DNA of 64,000 nucleotides from Pseudomonas sp. RIT-PI-q (GCF_001297125.1 NZ_LHPC01000039.1:1-64000); one strand, 5' to 3'. Shown: positions 7,814 through 16,802, counted from the first letter of the stretch. Notes: generated by a model from the letters alone, not told the origin. Made by a program: numbers and translations.

Positions 7814-8920
7814 ATGCTGCTTTCTCTCGAACCCCGTGGCCAGCAATCACGCCTGATGTTGTGGTGCTCGCCGTTGCTGGCGGCGGTCCTGACACTGGGC
7901 TGCGGCTCGCTGCTGTTTATCGCTTTGGGCCACGACCCGTTGCTGACCTTACACACGCTACTGATCGCGCCGATCAGCGACGTGTATGGTGTCTCTGAAT
8001 TGTTGGTCAAAGCGTTGCCGATTCTGCTCTGCGCGCTGGGGCTGGCCGTGGCCTATCAAGCGCGGATCTGGAACATCGGCGCCGAAGGTCAGTTGCTGCT
8101 CGGCGCGTTGGCCGGCAGTGCGTTGGCGGTGAATATCATCGACATGCAAAGCCGCTGGGCGTTGGTGTTGATCCTGTTCACCGGCACCCTGGCCGGCGCG
8201 GCGTGGGCCGGGTTGACGGCGTGGTTGCGCACGCGCTTCAACGCCAACGAAATCCTCACCAGCATTATGCTCAATTACATCGCCCTGAACCTGCTGCTGT
8301 TCTGCGTGCATGGACCGTTGAAGGATCCCGCCGGGTTCAACTTCCCGGAGTCGGCGATGTTTGGCGATGCCAGCCGGTTGCCGTTGTTGATCGAAGATGG
8401 TCGGGTTCACGCCGGGGTGTATTTCGCCCTGCTCGCGTTGGTGGCGGTGTGGGTGCTGCTGCAGAAAAGCTTCATCGGCTTCCAGATCAAAGTGCTCGGG
8501 CTGGACAAGCGTGCGGCCGGTTTTGTCGGCTTTCGCGAGAAGCGCTTGATTTGGCTGGCGCTGTTGATCAGCGGTGGTTTGGCCGGATTGGCCGGGGTCT
8601 GCGAAGTTACCGGACCGATCGGCCAATTGGTGCCGCAGGTTTCACCGGGCTACGGCTATGCGGCGATCACCGTGGCGTTTCTCGGCCGGCTGAATCCCAT
8701 CGGCATTCTGTTTTCCAGCCTGTTGATGGCGCTGCTGTACATCGGCGGCGAGAGCGCGCAGATGAGCATGAATCTGCCGCAAGCGATCACTCAATTGTTC
8801 CAGGGAATGATGCTGTTTTTCCTGCTGGCCAGTGATGTGCTGATTCTCTACCGACCGCGCTTGAACCTGCGCTGGGCGCGCCGTGCGCCAACCACCGCCG
8901 TACACGCAGGAGCCCTGTGA
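7814..8920 (+). CDS. ABC transporter permease (BMP-type, larger subunit)
   Basis: A 368-residue inner-membrane permease of the BPD_transp_2 family, with about nine to ten hydrophobic segments beginning near residue 20. The motif NIGAEGQLLLGALAG near 85 and the NEILTSIMLNYIALN segment are characteristic of the larger permease (YufP-like) of nucleoside ABC importers. The ATG at 7814 follows an ACGGAGTT ribosome site. A longer frame overlapping the ATPase gene is a shadow. It pairs with the next gene to form the channel. Confidence 0.9.
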   Translation: MLLSLEPRGQQSRLMLWCSPLLAAVLTLGCGSLLFIALGHDPLLTLHTLLIAPISDVYGVSELLVKALPILLCALGLAVAYQARIWNIGAEGQLLLGALAGSALAVNIIDMQSRWALVLILFTGTLAGAAWAGLTAWLRTRFNANEILTSIMLNYIALNLLLFCVHGPLKDPAGFNFPESAMFGDASRLPLLIEDGRVHAGVYFALLALVAVWVLLQKSFIGFQIKVLGLDKRAAGFVGFREKRLIWLALLISGGLAGLAGVCEVTGPIGQLVPQVSPGYGYAAITVAFLGRLNPIGILFSSLLMALLYIGGESAQMSMNLPQAITQLFQGMMLFFLLASDVLILYRPRLNLRWARRAPTTAVHAGAL

Positions 8921-9846
8921 TGGATATCGATCTGCTGAGCAATATTTTCTACGCCATGGTCCGATGCGGAACGCCGTTGCTGTTGGTCGCGCTCGGTGAA
9001 TTGATCTGCGAGAAAAGTGGCGTCCTCAATCTGGGGCAGGAAGGCATGATGCTGTTTGGCGCGGTGATCGGTTTTATCGTCGCGCTGAACAGCGGCAACC
9101 TGTGGCTCGGGGTGTTGCTGGCGATGTTGGCAGGGATGCTGCTGTCATCGTTGTTTGCGTTGGGCGCGCTGGTGTTCAACGCCAATCAGGTGGCCACCGG
9201 GTTGGCGTTGACGCTCTTCGGCGTGGGCCTGTCGACGGTTGGCGGCGCGGCGTGGGTCGGTAAACCGCTGGCGGGCTTCGAGCCGGTGGCGATTCCTTAT
9301 CTGAGTGAAATCCCGCTGATCGGGCGGATGCTGTTTGCCCAGGATTGGCTGGTGTATCTGTCGTTCGTGGTGTTTGCGCTGGTGGCCTGGGTGATTCTGA
9401 AAAGCCGTGTCGGGCTGATGATTCAGGCCGTCGGGGAAAACCCGGACGCGGCAAGCGCGATGGGTTTGCCGGTGTTGGCTGTGCGTACCTTGGCGGTGTT
9501 GTTTGGCGGCGCGATGGCTGGATTGGCCGGGGCTTATCTGTCGCTGGCGTACACGCCGATGTGGGCGGAGAACATGAGCGCCGGGCGCGGGTGGATTGCC
9601 TTGGCGCTGGTGGTGTTTGCCAGTTGGCGGGTGTGGCGGTTGCTGCTGGGGGCGTATCTGTTCGGGCTCGCCAGCATCCTGCATTTGGTGGCGCAGGGGT
9701 TGGGGCTGGCGATTCCGTCGAGCCTGCTGGCGATGCTGCCGTATGTGGCTACGATTGTGGTGTTGGTACTGTTGTCGCGGGATGCGCTGCGGACGCGCTT
9801 GTATGCGCCGGTGTCGTTGGGACAGCCGTGGCAGGGCGGGCATTAG
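8920..9846 (+). CDS. ABC transporter permease (BMP-type, smaller subunit)
   Basis: A 308-residue permease, the YufQ-like partner, with about eight hydrophobic segments. The family block EKSGVLNLGQEGMMLFGAV lies near residue 30 and GENPDAASAMGLPV near 180. Its ATG shares a base with the stop of the preceding permease (TGATG), so the two are translationally coupled. A GTG one codon earlier is an alternative start. GC content rises and codon choice becomes TTG/GTG-rich toward the 3' end, but the reading frame stays intact. Confidence 0.9.
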   Translation: MDIDLLSNIFYAMVRCGTPLLLVALGELICEKSGVLNLGQEGMMLFGAVIGFIVALNSGNLWLGVLLAMLAGMLLSSLFALGALVFNANQVATGLALTLFGVGLSTVGGAAWVGKPLAGFEPVAIPYLSEIPLIGRMLFAQDWLVYLSFVVFALVAWVILKSRVGLMIQAVGENPDAASAMGLPVLAVRTLAVLFGGAMAGLAGAYLSLAYTPMWAENMSAGRGWIALALVVFASWRVWRLLLGAYLFGLASILHLVAQGLGLAIPSSLLAMLPYVATIVVLVLLSRDALRTRLYAPVSLGQPWQGGH

Positions 9847-9860
9847 GCGGTGGCCGGGCG

Positions 9861-9938
9861 GGCCTCTTCGCGGGCAAGCCTCGCTCCTACAGGGTTTGCG
9901 TCGCTCTTGTAGGAGCGAGGCTTGCCCGCGATGAGGCC
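9861..9938. repeat. REPIN: inverted REP pair
   Basis: Two opposed REPs (GGCAAGCCTCGCTCCTACAG and its complement) with a short 13-base centre lie just after the permease stop. The out-of-frame tail of the minus-strand frameshifted gene runs into this pair. Confidence 0.9.
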
Positions 9939-10326
9939 CTGACAGGCAACACCTGAACCACGCCCCACGCCAATTCAAAGAACAGGAAAATCACCAACAA
10001 CGAACTGCCACCATGAACCAAGGCATAGAGTTGCCAAGTGGCAAACAGGAACGCCCCGCCGCGTCATACCGCCCAAACACCAGCTGCGGATCACGAATCC
10101 GCAACACCGCCCACACGCACACAATCGATCCCAACAGATTCGCCATCAGCATGTGCATCGGCTCAAACACCGGCAACTCCCCCGGCAGGTTGAAAGCCTG
10201 ACTCACATTCACCAACAACCCATGCAAGGCCGCAAAACTCCACGGGGTAATAAACGCTGCCGTGACGATTAGGTCATACCACGCGCTGCCGCGCACCAGT
10301 TGCCGATATTGCGCAGAAGTCCACAT
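9887..10326 (-). pseudogene. Small membrane protein gene broken by a one-base frameshift
   Basis: The frame starting at 10326 encodes about 90 residues of a plausible four-helix membrane protein (YDLIVTAAFITPWSFAALHG, MLMANLLGSIVCVWAVL). After RYDAAGR near 10053 the frame changes to a charged, cysteine-containing tail and stops at 9991. Shifting by one base there restores a hydrophobic continuation, FLFATWQLYALVHGGSSLLV then IFLFFELAWGVVQVLPV, ending in the REP at 9887. This looks like a single-base deletion around 10051-10055, or a sequencing error. The divergent MerR gene and operator suggest it was a regulated gene. Function unknown. Confidence 0.62.
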
Positions 10327-10366
10327 CGCTCTTGCTCCAGAAAATCAGGGAGCAACAAGGCTAAAG

Positions 10367-10390
10367 CCTGGAGTATGCTCCAGGGTCAAG
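10367..10390 (-). promoter_or_regulatory. MerR-type operator/promoter facing the membrane-protein gene
   Basis: A perfect dyad CCTGGAG-TATG-CTCCAGG (10367-10384) lies in the divergent gap. Read on the minus strand it begins right after a TTGACC -35 element with a roughly 19-base spacer to TTAGCC, the stretched promoter layout distinctive of MerR-family activators. Confidence 0.7.
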
Positions 10391-10405
10391 CCCTCTCGAG
10401 ACGTC

Positions 10406-10759
10406 ATGATGCGCATCGGTGAATTAGCCTTGGCCAGCGCCGTCAGCCGCGACACGCTGCGCTTCTACGAGCAGCGCGGATTGATCGCGGCGCCACGCAG
10501 CGCCAACGGTTATCGCGACTATCCGCCGGACATGGTGCAACTGGTGCTGTACATCAAGACCGCTCAACGGCTGGGCTTTACCCTCGGCGAGATCGGCAAC
10601 AGCGTCGCCGCGTTGTGGCAGTCGCCCGATTCGGACAGCGCCGTCACGCAATTGCTGCAAGACAAGCTCAAGCTGATTGAAACCCGCATGGACGAACTCG
10701 GCGCGCTGCGTCACGAGTTGCAGCAACGCATCGGGCAACGCTGCCCATTGAATCCGTGA
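10406..10759 (+). CDS. MerR-family transcriptional regulator
   Basis: A 117-residue MerR protein. The N-terminal winged helix (MRIGELALASAVSRDTLRFY, then YEQRGLIAAPRSANGYRDY) is followed by a dimerisation coiled coil (about 75-110). It lacks the paired cysteines of the metal sensors: the only cysteine is in RCPLNP at the extreme C-terminus. A redox or organic ligand is therefore more likely than copper or mercury (inference). The start is ATG 10406 or the adjacent ATG 10409; the longer frame crosses the operator. It is divergent from the frameshifted membrane gene and 25 bases ahead of an SDR gene on the same strand. Confidence 0.87.
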   Translation: MMRIGELALASAVSRDTLRFYEQRGLIAAPRSANGYRDYPPDMVQLVLYIKTAQRLGFTLGEIGNSVAALWQSPDSDSAVTQLLQDKLKLIETRMDELGALRHELQQRIGQRCPLNP

Positions 10760-10784
10760 TCCTCATTTATCAAGGAAGCCACTC

Positions 10785-11471
10785 ATGTCTATGGCAAAAA
10801 CCGCACTCATCATCGGCGCCTCCCGGGGCTTGGGCCTTGGGCTGGTGAAAACCCTGCTGGCCGACGGCTGGCAAGTCACCGCCACCGTGCGCAACCCGCA
10901 GAACGCCGAAGCCTTGCAGGCCCTGGGCAAGGTGCGGATCGAAAAACTCGACATGGATGATCAGCAGGCGGTCATCGCCCTCAGTCAACAGCTCAAGGGT
11001 GAAATGTTTGACCTGTTGTTCGTGAATGCCGGGGTCAAGGGGCCGGAGGTTCAGACGCCGGGGGGCGCGACGCTGGCCGAAGTCGGTCAGCTGTTCTTCA
11101 CCAACGCGGTGGCGCCGATCAACCTGGCCCAGCGTTTTGCCGGGCAGATTCGTCCAGACACTGGCGTGCTGGCGTTCATGAGTTCGGTGCTCGGCAGCGT
11201 GACCATGCCGGACGCGCCGGAGCTGGCGTTGTACAAGGCCAGCAAGGCTGCGCTGAACTCGATGACCAACAGTTTCGTCACGCAGTTGGGCGAGCAGAAG
11301 CTGACGGTGCTGTCGCTGCATCCAGGTTGGGTGAAGACCGACATGGGCGGTGAAGGCGCGGATATCGATGTGGAGACCAGCACGCGCGGGTTGGTTGATC
11401 AGGTGAATGCGTATACCGGCAAGGGTGGGCATCACTTCGTGAACTACCGGGGTGAAACCATTCCCTGGTAA
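10785..11471 (+). CDS. Short-chain dehydrogenase/reductase (SDR)
   Basis: A 228-residue classical SDR, an NAD(P)-dependent oxidoreductase of unknown substrate. The cofactor motif GASRGLGLGLV is near residue 10, the NAG-type motif VNAGVKG near 83, and the catalytic pair in YKASKAALNSM near 150. The C-terminal half, with LHPGWVKTDMGG, resembles the sniffer/carbonyl-reductase-like group. AAGGAAG precedes the ATG. It follows the MerR gene by 25 bases and is probably under the same regulator. Confidence 0.87.
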   Translation: MSMAKTALIIGASRGLGLGLVKTLLADGWQVTATVRNPQNAEALQALGKVRIEKLDMDDQQAVIALSQQLKGEMFDLLFVNAGVKGPEVQTPGGATLAEVGQLFFTNAVAPINLAQRFAGQIRPDTGVLAFMSSVLGSVTMPDAPELALYKASKAALNSMTNSFVTQLGEQKLTVLSLHPGWVKTDMGGEGADIDVETSTRGLVDQVNAYTGKGGHHFVNYRGETIPW

Positions 11472-11483
11472 CCCCGCAATACC

Positions 11484-11577
11484 CTGTAGGAGCGAGGCTT
11501 GCCCGCGAAGGCGGTGTCTCATGCAACATCGATATCGACTGACACTCCGCCTTCGCGGGCAAGCCTCGCTCCTACAG
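11484..11577. repeat. REPIN: inverted REP pair
   Basis: CTGTAGGAGCGAGGCTTGCC and its complement enclose a loop with the shared AACATCGATATCGACTGACA-like centre. It lies between the SDR gene and the deaminase gene. Confidence 0.92.
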
Positions 11578-11728
11578 GTCAGGCGTCGGGTCCGAGAGAG
11601 TCGGGCTTGCCCGCGACGCGCTTTTGTTTGAAACTTCGCACCTCGCCTCCCCGGCGACCCTGGATCAGCAGACAGGGTAATCACTGAGCTGGCAACCCTG
11701 AACCCAACTTTCAGAGGAGCCGGCCAAC

Positions 11729-13087
11729 ATGCCTGCGACCCGTACCTGGTTAAAAAATCCCCTCGCCATTTTCACGGCCAATGCGCTCGATGCCCGTGGC
11801 GGCCTGGTGCTGCAAGACGGTTTGATCGTCGAAGTGCTCGCCGCTGGCCAGCAACCTTCCGCGCCCTGTGGACAAATCTTCGATGCCCGCGAGCATGTGA
11901 TCCTGCCGGGACTGATCAACACCCATCACCATTTCTACCAAACCCTGACCCGCGCCTGGGCGCCGGTGGTCAATCAGCCGTTGTTTCCGTGGCTGAAAAC
12001 CCTGTACCCGGTCTGGGCACGCCTTACCCCTGAAAAACTCGCCCTCGCCAGCAAAGTCGCGTTAGCCGAATTGCTGCTGTCCGGTTGCACCACGGCGGCC
12101 GATCACCATTACCTGTTTCCCGAAGGCCTGGAAAATGCGATCGACGTACAAGTCGAGAGCGTGCGCGAACTGGGCATGCGCGCCATGCTCACGCGCGGCT
12201 CGATGAGCCTCGGCGAAAAGGACGGCGGTCTGCCACCGCAGCAGACCGTGCAGGAAGGCGAAGTGATCCTCGCCGACAGCCAACGCCTGATCGCCGAGTA
12301 CCACGAACGCGGTGATGGTGCGCAAATCCAGATCGCCCTGGCGCCGTGCTCGCCGTTCTCGGTGACGCCGGAAATCATGTCGGCCAGCGCCGATCTGGCG
12401 AATAAACTCGACGTGCGCCTGCACACGCATCTGGCGGAAACCCTCGACGAAGAAGATTTCTGCCTGCAACGCTTCGGCCTGCGCACCGTGGATTATCTGG
12501 ACAGTGTCGGCTGGCTCGGACCGCGCACCTGGCTGGCCCACGGCATCCATTTCAACCCGGACGAAATCGCCCGCCTCGGCGCCGCCGGCACCGGGATCTG
12601 CCATTGCCCGAGTTCGAACATGCGCCTGGCTTCCGGCATTTGCCCGACGCTGGATCTGACCGCAGCGGGCGCGTTACTGGGCTTGGGCGTGGACGGCTCG
12701 GCGTCCAACGATGCCTCGAACATGATGCTCGAAACCCGCCAGGCGCTTTACATTCAGCGGCTACGTTACGGCGCGGAGAAGATCACCCCGGAGTTGGTCT
12801 TGGGTTGGGCGACCAAGGGTTCGGCGAGTTTGTTGGGGCGTAGCGATATCGGTGAGCTGGCGGTGGGCAAGCAAGCGGACCTGGCGTTGTTCAAGCTCGA
12901 TGAACTGCGTTTCTCCGGCAGTCATGATCCGGTGTCGGCGTTGCTGTTATGCGGCGCGGATCGGGCGGATCGAGTGATGGTCGGTGGCAAATGGCGGGTG
13001 ATTGATGGGCAGGTCGAGGGGCTGGATCTGAAAGGGTTGATTGCCGATCACAGCCAGGCGGCTCGGCAGTTGATCAGCGGCACCTGA
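11729..13087 (+). CDS. 8-oxoguanine deaminase (amidohydrolase family)
   Basis: A 452-residue TRZ/ATZ-type amidohydrolase. Metal ligands are visible in GLINTHHHFYQTLTRA (about residue 68), the LHTHLAET histidine near 235, the second histidine in LAHGIHF near 272, and the aspartate in GLGVDGSASND near 325. It is close in motif pattern and position to P. aeruginosa PA0142, shown to deaminate 8-oxoguanine to urate. It would act in the cytosol to recycle or detoxify oxidised guanine. Related guanine or hydroxy-triazine deaminases are the alternatives. The start follows an AGAGGAG site. Confidence 0.88.
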   Translation: MPATRTWLKNPLAIFTANALDARGGLVLQDGLIVEVLAAGQQPSAPCGQIFDAREHVILPGLINTHHHFYQTLTRAWAPVVNQPLFPWLKTLYPVWARLTPEKLALASKVALAELLLSGCTTAADHHYLFPEGLENAIDVQVESVRELGMRAMLTRGSMSLGEKDGGLPPQQTVQEGEVILADSQRLIAEYHERGDGAQIQIALAPCSPFSVTPEIMSASADLANKLDVRLHTHLAETLDEEDFCLQRFGLRTVDYLDSVGWLGPRTWLAHGIHFNPDEIARLGAAGTGICHCPSSNMRLASGICPTLDLTAAGALLGLGVDGSASNDASNMMLETRQALYIQRLRYGAEKITPELVLGWATKGSASLLGRSDIGELAVGKQADLALFKLDELRFSGSHDPVSALLLCGADRADRVMVGGKWRVIDGQVEGLDLKGLIADHSQAARQLISGT

Positions 13088-13103
13088 CACAACACCAACC
13101 AAA

Positions 13104-13193
13104 TGTGGGAGCGGGCTTGCCCGCGATAGCGGTTTGTCAGCCAACAGAGATGTTGAATGTGATGGCCTCATCGCGGGCAAGCCCGCTCCCACA
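13104..13193. repeat. REPIN: inverted REP pair (GGGAGCGGGCTTGCC type)
   Basis: TGTGGGAGCGGGCTTGCCCG and its complement with a loop containing GATGTTGAATGTGATGGCC. It lies between convergent genes (deaminase and antiporter). Confidence 0.92.
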
Positions 13194-13209
13194 GTGTTAT
13201 GTGTTGGGT

Positions 13210-14298
13210 TCAGAGACCGAGCAGCGACAACATGATGAACGTCGCAAACAGCACAAAGTGGGTCATGCCTTCGATGGCGTTGGTTTCGCCATCGTTAAGG
13301 TTGATTGCACTAACGATCAAGGTAAGAAAAATCATCACCGTCTGCACCGGAGTCATCGCCATCTGGAACGGCTGACCGGTGTAGAGCGCCATCGCTTCCA
13401 TCACCGGCACGGTCAGGATCACCGTCGACAGCGACGCGCCCATGGCGATGTTGACCACCGACTGCATGCGATTGGCCAACGCCGCCCGCAACGCGGTCAG
13501 AATCTCCGGCGCCGCGGAAATCGCCGCCACCAGGATCGCCGTGATCACCGGCGGTGCGCCCGTCCCTTCCAGCCCCAGATCAAGGGTCTTGGACATCACT
13601 TCGGCCAATGCGCCAATCACCACCACACCGAACACCAACGTGCCGATGCTCAGGGCCAGATTGATCGGCGGCGGTTCTTCGGCGGGTTCTTTTTTGCGGC
13701 GCTTTTCCGGGTAGCTGTAGCTGAAAAAGTAACTGTGCGGGCCGACTTGCATGCGCAGGAACAAGGTGTAGAGCACGACCATCGCGCCGATGGTGAACGC
13801 CGAATACATCTTCCAGTTGGCCTCGGGGATGAACTCCGGCACCACCATGGAAACGCCCATGGCGGTGAGGATCATCACGCTGTAGCTGCGCGCCGAATCA
13901 TCGTTGTACGACTGTTCGCCGTGCTTGATCCCGCCCATCAACGCAGCCAGGCCGAGGATGCCGTTGATGTCGAGCATCACCGCCGAATAAATCGTGTCAC
14001 GCACAAGGGTTTTTGAGGCTTCGTTGCTCATCATGATCGCCAGGATCACCACTTCCACCAGCACCGCCGCCAGGGTCAGGATCATCGTGCCGTAGGGGTC
14101 ACCGACTTTTTCGGCGAGCAGTTCGGCCTGATGGGCGACGCGCATGGAGGCGGCGACGATGAAGGCGATCAGCACCAGCCCGGATACCAGCGCGATGGGC
14201 TGGCCATTGCTGAGCATCCAGTGCTCCATCGGATAGGCGACGACGGCAGCGATCAGGGCCAGCAGCAGAAAACTTTCTTGCTTGAGGAGTGTGAGCAT
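13210..14298 (-). CDS. chaA: Calcium/sodium:proton antiporter, ChaA type
   Basis: A 362-residue inner-membrane cation/proton exchanger of the CaCA superfamily with about eleven helices in two related halves. The first alpha-repeat is seen as GDPYGTMILTLAAVLVEVV near residue 85 and the second as SAAPEILTALRAALANRM near 275. The halves are joined by a charged loop (PEKRRKKEPAEEPPP). E. coli ChaA exports calcium, sodium and potassium in exchange for protons at alkaline pH. Convergent with the deaminase gene and divergent from the BMP gene; no operon partner. Confidence 0.9.
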   Translation of the reverse strand: MLTLLKQESFLLLALIAAVVAYPMEHWMLSNGQPIALVSGLVLIAFIVAASMRVAHQAELLAEKVGDPYGTMILTLAAVLVEVVILAIMMSNEASKTLVRDTIYSAVMLDINGILGLAALMGGIKHGEQSYNDDSARSYSVMILTAMGVSMVVPEFIPEANWKMYSAFTIGAMVVLYTLFLRMQVGPHSYFFSYSYPEKRRKKEPAEEPPPINLALSIGTLVFGVVVIGALAEVMSKTLDLGLEGTGAPPVITAILVAAISAAPEILTALRAALANRMQSVVNIAMGASLSTVILTVPVMEAMALYTGQPFQMAMTPVQTVMIFLTLIVSAINLNDGETNAIEGMTHFVLFATFIMLSLLGL

Positions 14299-14615
14299 TG
14301 CGGGCCTTTTTGCCGAGTGGGGCGAAATCAGTGTGGTGAGCTACTGACTGCGGGGCGGCGCTAACGTTTCGTTACACCTTAGCGCACCAGTGGATGGCAG
14401 CAGTGCCAGGCCGTGCACTTTTATTGGCCTTGCGGGCCTCTTCGCGGGCAAGCCTCGCTCCTACAGGTCCAGTGCCAGTCTCACGGATTACGCAAAACCT
14501 GTAGGAGCGAGGCTTGCCCGCGAAGGCCGTTACACGGTTTCAGCCATTTGTTGTCCTGTTGGTCAGTGATTTGCATTGGCCTTGCCAACCTCACAACAAC
14601 ATGGAGTTCGAATTC
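14299..14615. other. Divergent gap with REPIN, 317 bases
   Basis: The gap between the antiporter and the BMP-protein gene contains the antiporter leader (14299-14400), a complete REPIN (14435-14529) and the BMP leader. No coding frame with a ribosome site was seen. Confidence 0.6.
14435..14529. repeat. REPIN: inverted REP pair
   Basis: GGCCTCTTCGCGGGCAAGCC and its complement flank a roughly 30-base loop (CCAGTGCCAGTCTCACGG). The downstream arm is open into the frame of the next gene, which explains a spuriously early start there. Confidence 0.9.
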
Positions 14616-15698
14616 ATGCACAAACGTCCGTTGAAGAAGCTGCTTGGCGCTGTTGCGGCGGCTATCGGTCTGAGCGCCAGCCTGAGCGCCAGCGCCGCCG
14701 ACCCGCTGAAAGTCGGCTTCGTTTACATCGGCCCGATCGGTGATCACGGCTGGACGTATCAGCATGAACAGGGGCGCAAAGCGCTGGCGGAAAAATTCGG
14801 TTCACAGATCACCACTAATTACGTGGAGAACGTCGCCGAAGGTGCCGACGCCGAACGGGTGATCCGCAACATGGCCAAGGACAAGTACGACTTGATCTTC
14901 ACCACCTCCTTCGGCTACATGAACCCGACCCTGAAAGTCGCCAAGCAATTTCCCAAGGTGACCTTCGAACACGCCACCGGCTACAAGCAGGACAAGAACC
15001 TCGGCACCTACCTGGCGCGCACCTATGAAGGTCGCTATGTCGGCGGTTTCCTCGCGGCGAAAATGACCAGGACCAAGAAGATCGGCTACGTCGCATCCTT
15101 CCCGATCCCGGAAGTGATCCGCGACATCAACGCCATTCAACTGGCCCTGAACAAGTACAACCCGGGCACCGAGATCAAGGTGGTGTGGGTCAATTCCTGG
15201 TTTGATCCGGGCAAGGAAGCCGATGCCGCCAACGCATTGATCGATCAGGGCGTGGACGTGGTCTTCCAGCACACCGACAGCCCGGCGCCGATTCAGGCGG
15301 CCGAACGTCGCGGTGTGTACGCCGTGGGCTACGCTTCCGATATGGCCCACTTCGGGCCGAAAGCGGTGCTGACGTCCATCGTCAACGACTGGGGTCCGCA
15401 TTACATTCAGGCGACTCAAAGCGTGCTCGACCATGTGTGGAAGTCGCAGGATTACTGGGGTGGTCTGGAGGAGAGTACGGTTGAGCTGCCGATCAGCGAC
15501 CTGGTGCCGGTTGCGGTGAAAACCGAAGCCGAGCAGATCATCGCCGATATCAAGAGTGGCGCCTTCCACCCGTTCACCGGGCCGATCAAGGATCAGGCGG
15601 GCGTCGAGAAAATCCCGGCCGGCGTAAGCGCGACCAATGCGGAACTGGCATCGATGAATTACTACGTCGAAGGCATGAAGGCTGACATTCCGAAGTAA
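14616..15698 (+). CDS. BMP-family substrate-binding protein (nucleoside/purine uptake)
   Basis: A 360-residue periplasmic binding protein of the BMP/PnrA family. A Sec signal peptide (MHKRPLKKLLGAVAAAIG, cleavage near ASA-ADP) is followed by VGFVYIGPIGDHGWTYQHEQ, the typical N-terminal ligand loop, and later HTDSPAPIQAAE and GYASDMAHFGP. PnrA/BMP proteins bind purine nucleosides, and this fits the ABC transporter encoded at 6237-9846. Here the binding protein is separated from its transporter by about 5 kb of other genes. The ATG at 14616 sits 9 bases after GGAG; the ATG 15 bases upstream overlaps that ribosome site. Confidence 0.9.
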   Translation: MHKRPLKKLLGAVAAAIGLSASLSASAADPLKVGFVYIGPIGDHGWTYQHEQGRKALAEKFGSQITTNYVENVAEGADAERVIRNMAKDKYDLIFTTSFGYMNPTLKVAKQFPKVTFEHATGYKQDKNLGTYLARTYEGRYVGGFLAAKMTRTKKIGYVASFPIPEVIRDINAIQLALNKYNPGTEIKVVWVNSWFDPGKEADAANALIDQGVDVVFQHTDSPAPIQAAERRGVYAVGYASDMAHFGPKAVLTSIVNDWGPHYIQATQSVLDHVWKSQDYWGGLEESTVELPISDLVPVAVKTEAEQIIADIKSGAFHPFTGPIKDQAGVEKIPAGVSATNAELASMNYYVEGMKADIPK

Positions 15699-15720
15699 TT
15701 CCTTCCAACAAAACAATACC

Positions 15721-15810
15721 TGTGGGAGCGGGCTTGCCCGCGATGACGGCGGCACATCCAGCAATGATGTAACTGACACACCGCTATCGCGGGCAAGCCC
15801 GCTCCCACAG
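15721..15810. repeat. REPIN: inverted REP pair
   Basis: TGTGGGAGCGGGCTTGCCCG and its complement with a loop ending AACTGACACACCGC. It lies between the binding-protein and oxygenase genes and may insulate or stabilise the upstream mRNA. Confidence 0.92.
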
Positions 15811-15836
15811 GACCTTCAGCGCTTATAGGGTTGAGT

Positions 15837-16802
15837 ATGACCAGTCTGCCAATCATCGACATCGCCCCGCTCTACAGCGATGACCAAACCGCCTGTCAAG
15901 CCGTCGCCACACAAATCGACCATGCCTGCCGCGAATGGGGGTTTTTCTATATCAAGGGTCACCCGATCAGCCCATCACGCATCGATGCCGTGCTCGGCAG
16001 CGCCAAACGTTTCTTCGCCCTGCCCGCCGCCGAAAAACTCAAGATCGACATCACCCAGTCCCGTCACCACCGCGGCTACGGCGCAATCGCCACCGAGCAA
16101 CTGGACCCGAGCAAACCCAGCGACCTGAAAGAAACCTTCGACATGGGCCTGCACTTGCCCGCCGACCACCCCGAAGTACTGGCGGAAAAACCGCTGCGTG
16201 GCCCTAACCGCCATCCGACGCTGCCGGGCTGGGAACCGCTGATGGAGCAGCACTACATCGACATGCAGGCTCTCGCGCAAACCCTGTTGCGCGCGATGAC
16301 GCTGGCACTGGGCATCGAGCGCGATTTTTTCGACCCTCGCTTCGTTGAGCCGGTCAGCGTGCTGCGCATGATTCATTCCCCGCCGCGCCACACCGCCAGT
16401 TCCACTGAGCAGCAAGGCGCCGGCGCTCACACCGATTACGGCTGCATCACGCTGCTGTATCAAGACGCCGCCGGTGGTCTGCAAGTCCGAAACGTAAAAG
16501 GCCAATGGATCGACGCGCCGCCCATCGACGGCACCTTCGTGGTCAACCTCGGCGACATGATGGCGCGCTGGAGCAACGACCGTTACCTGTCGCCGCCGCA
16601 CCGGGTGATCAGCCCGCGGGGCGTGGACCGTTACTCGATGCCGTTCTTCGCCGAGCCGCATCCCGATACGGCCATCGAATGCCTGCCCGGTTGCCAGGAT
16701 GAACAACACCCGGCGAAGTATCCGGCCACCACCTGCGCACAATTCCTGCTCTCGCGCTTCGCCGACACTTACGCTTATCGACGGGAGCAGGAAGCCGTGT
16801 GA
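15837..16802 (+). CDS. 2-oxoglutarate/Fe(II) dioxygenase, isopenicillin N synthase-like
   Basis: A 321-residue non-haem iron oxygenase. The N-terminal DIOX_N part (PIIDIAPLYSDD) precedes the jelly-roll core. The iron ligands are visible in GAHTDYGCITLL (near 198) and PPHRVISP (near 255), and the co-substrate arginine in RYSMPFF follows. Its position between a nucleoside-binding protein and adenine deaminase, as with PA0147, hints at oxidation of a purine or base derivative, but its substrate is not known. A TTG two codons earlier is a weaker start. Confidence 0.88.
   Translation: MTSLPIIDIAPLYSDDQTACQAVATQIDHACREWGFFYIKGHPISPSRIDAVLGSAKRFFALPAAEKLKIDITQSRHHRGYGAIATEQLDPSKPSDLKETFDMGLHLPADHPEVLAEKPLRGPNRHPTLPGWEPLMEQHYIDMQALAQTLLRAMTLALGIERDFFDPRFVEPVSVLRMIHSPPRHTASSTEQQGAGAHTDYGCITLLYQDAAGGLQVRNVKGQWIDAPPIDGTFVVNLGDMMARWSNDRYLSPPHRVISPRGVDRYSMPFFAEPHPDTAIECLPGCQDEQHPAKYPATTCAQFLLSRFADTYAYRREQEAV

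Noticed and set aside
14299..14400. Riboswitch upstream of the ChaA gene
   Set aside because: Some small inverted repeats exist but no recognised consensus could be matched by eye.
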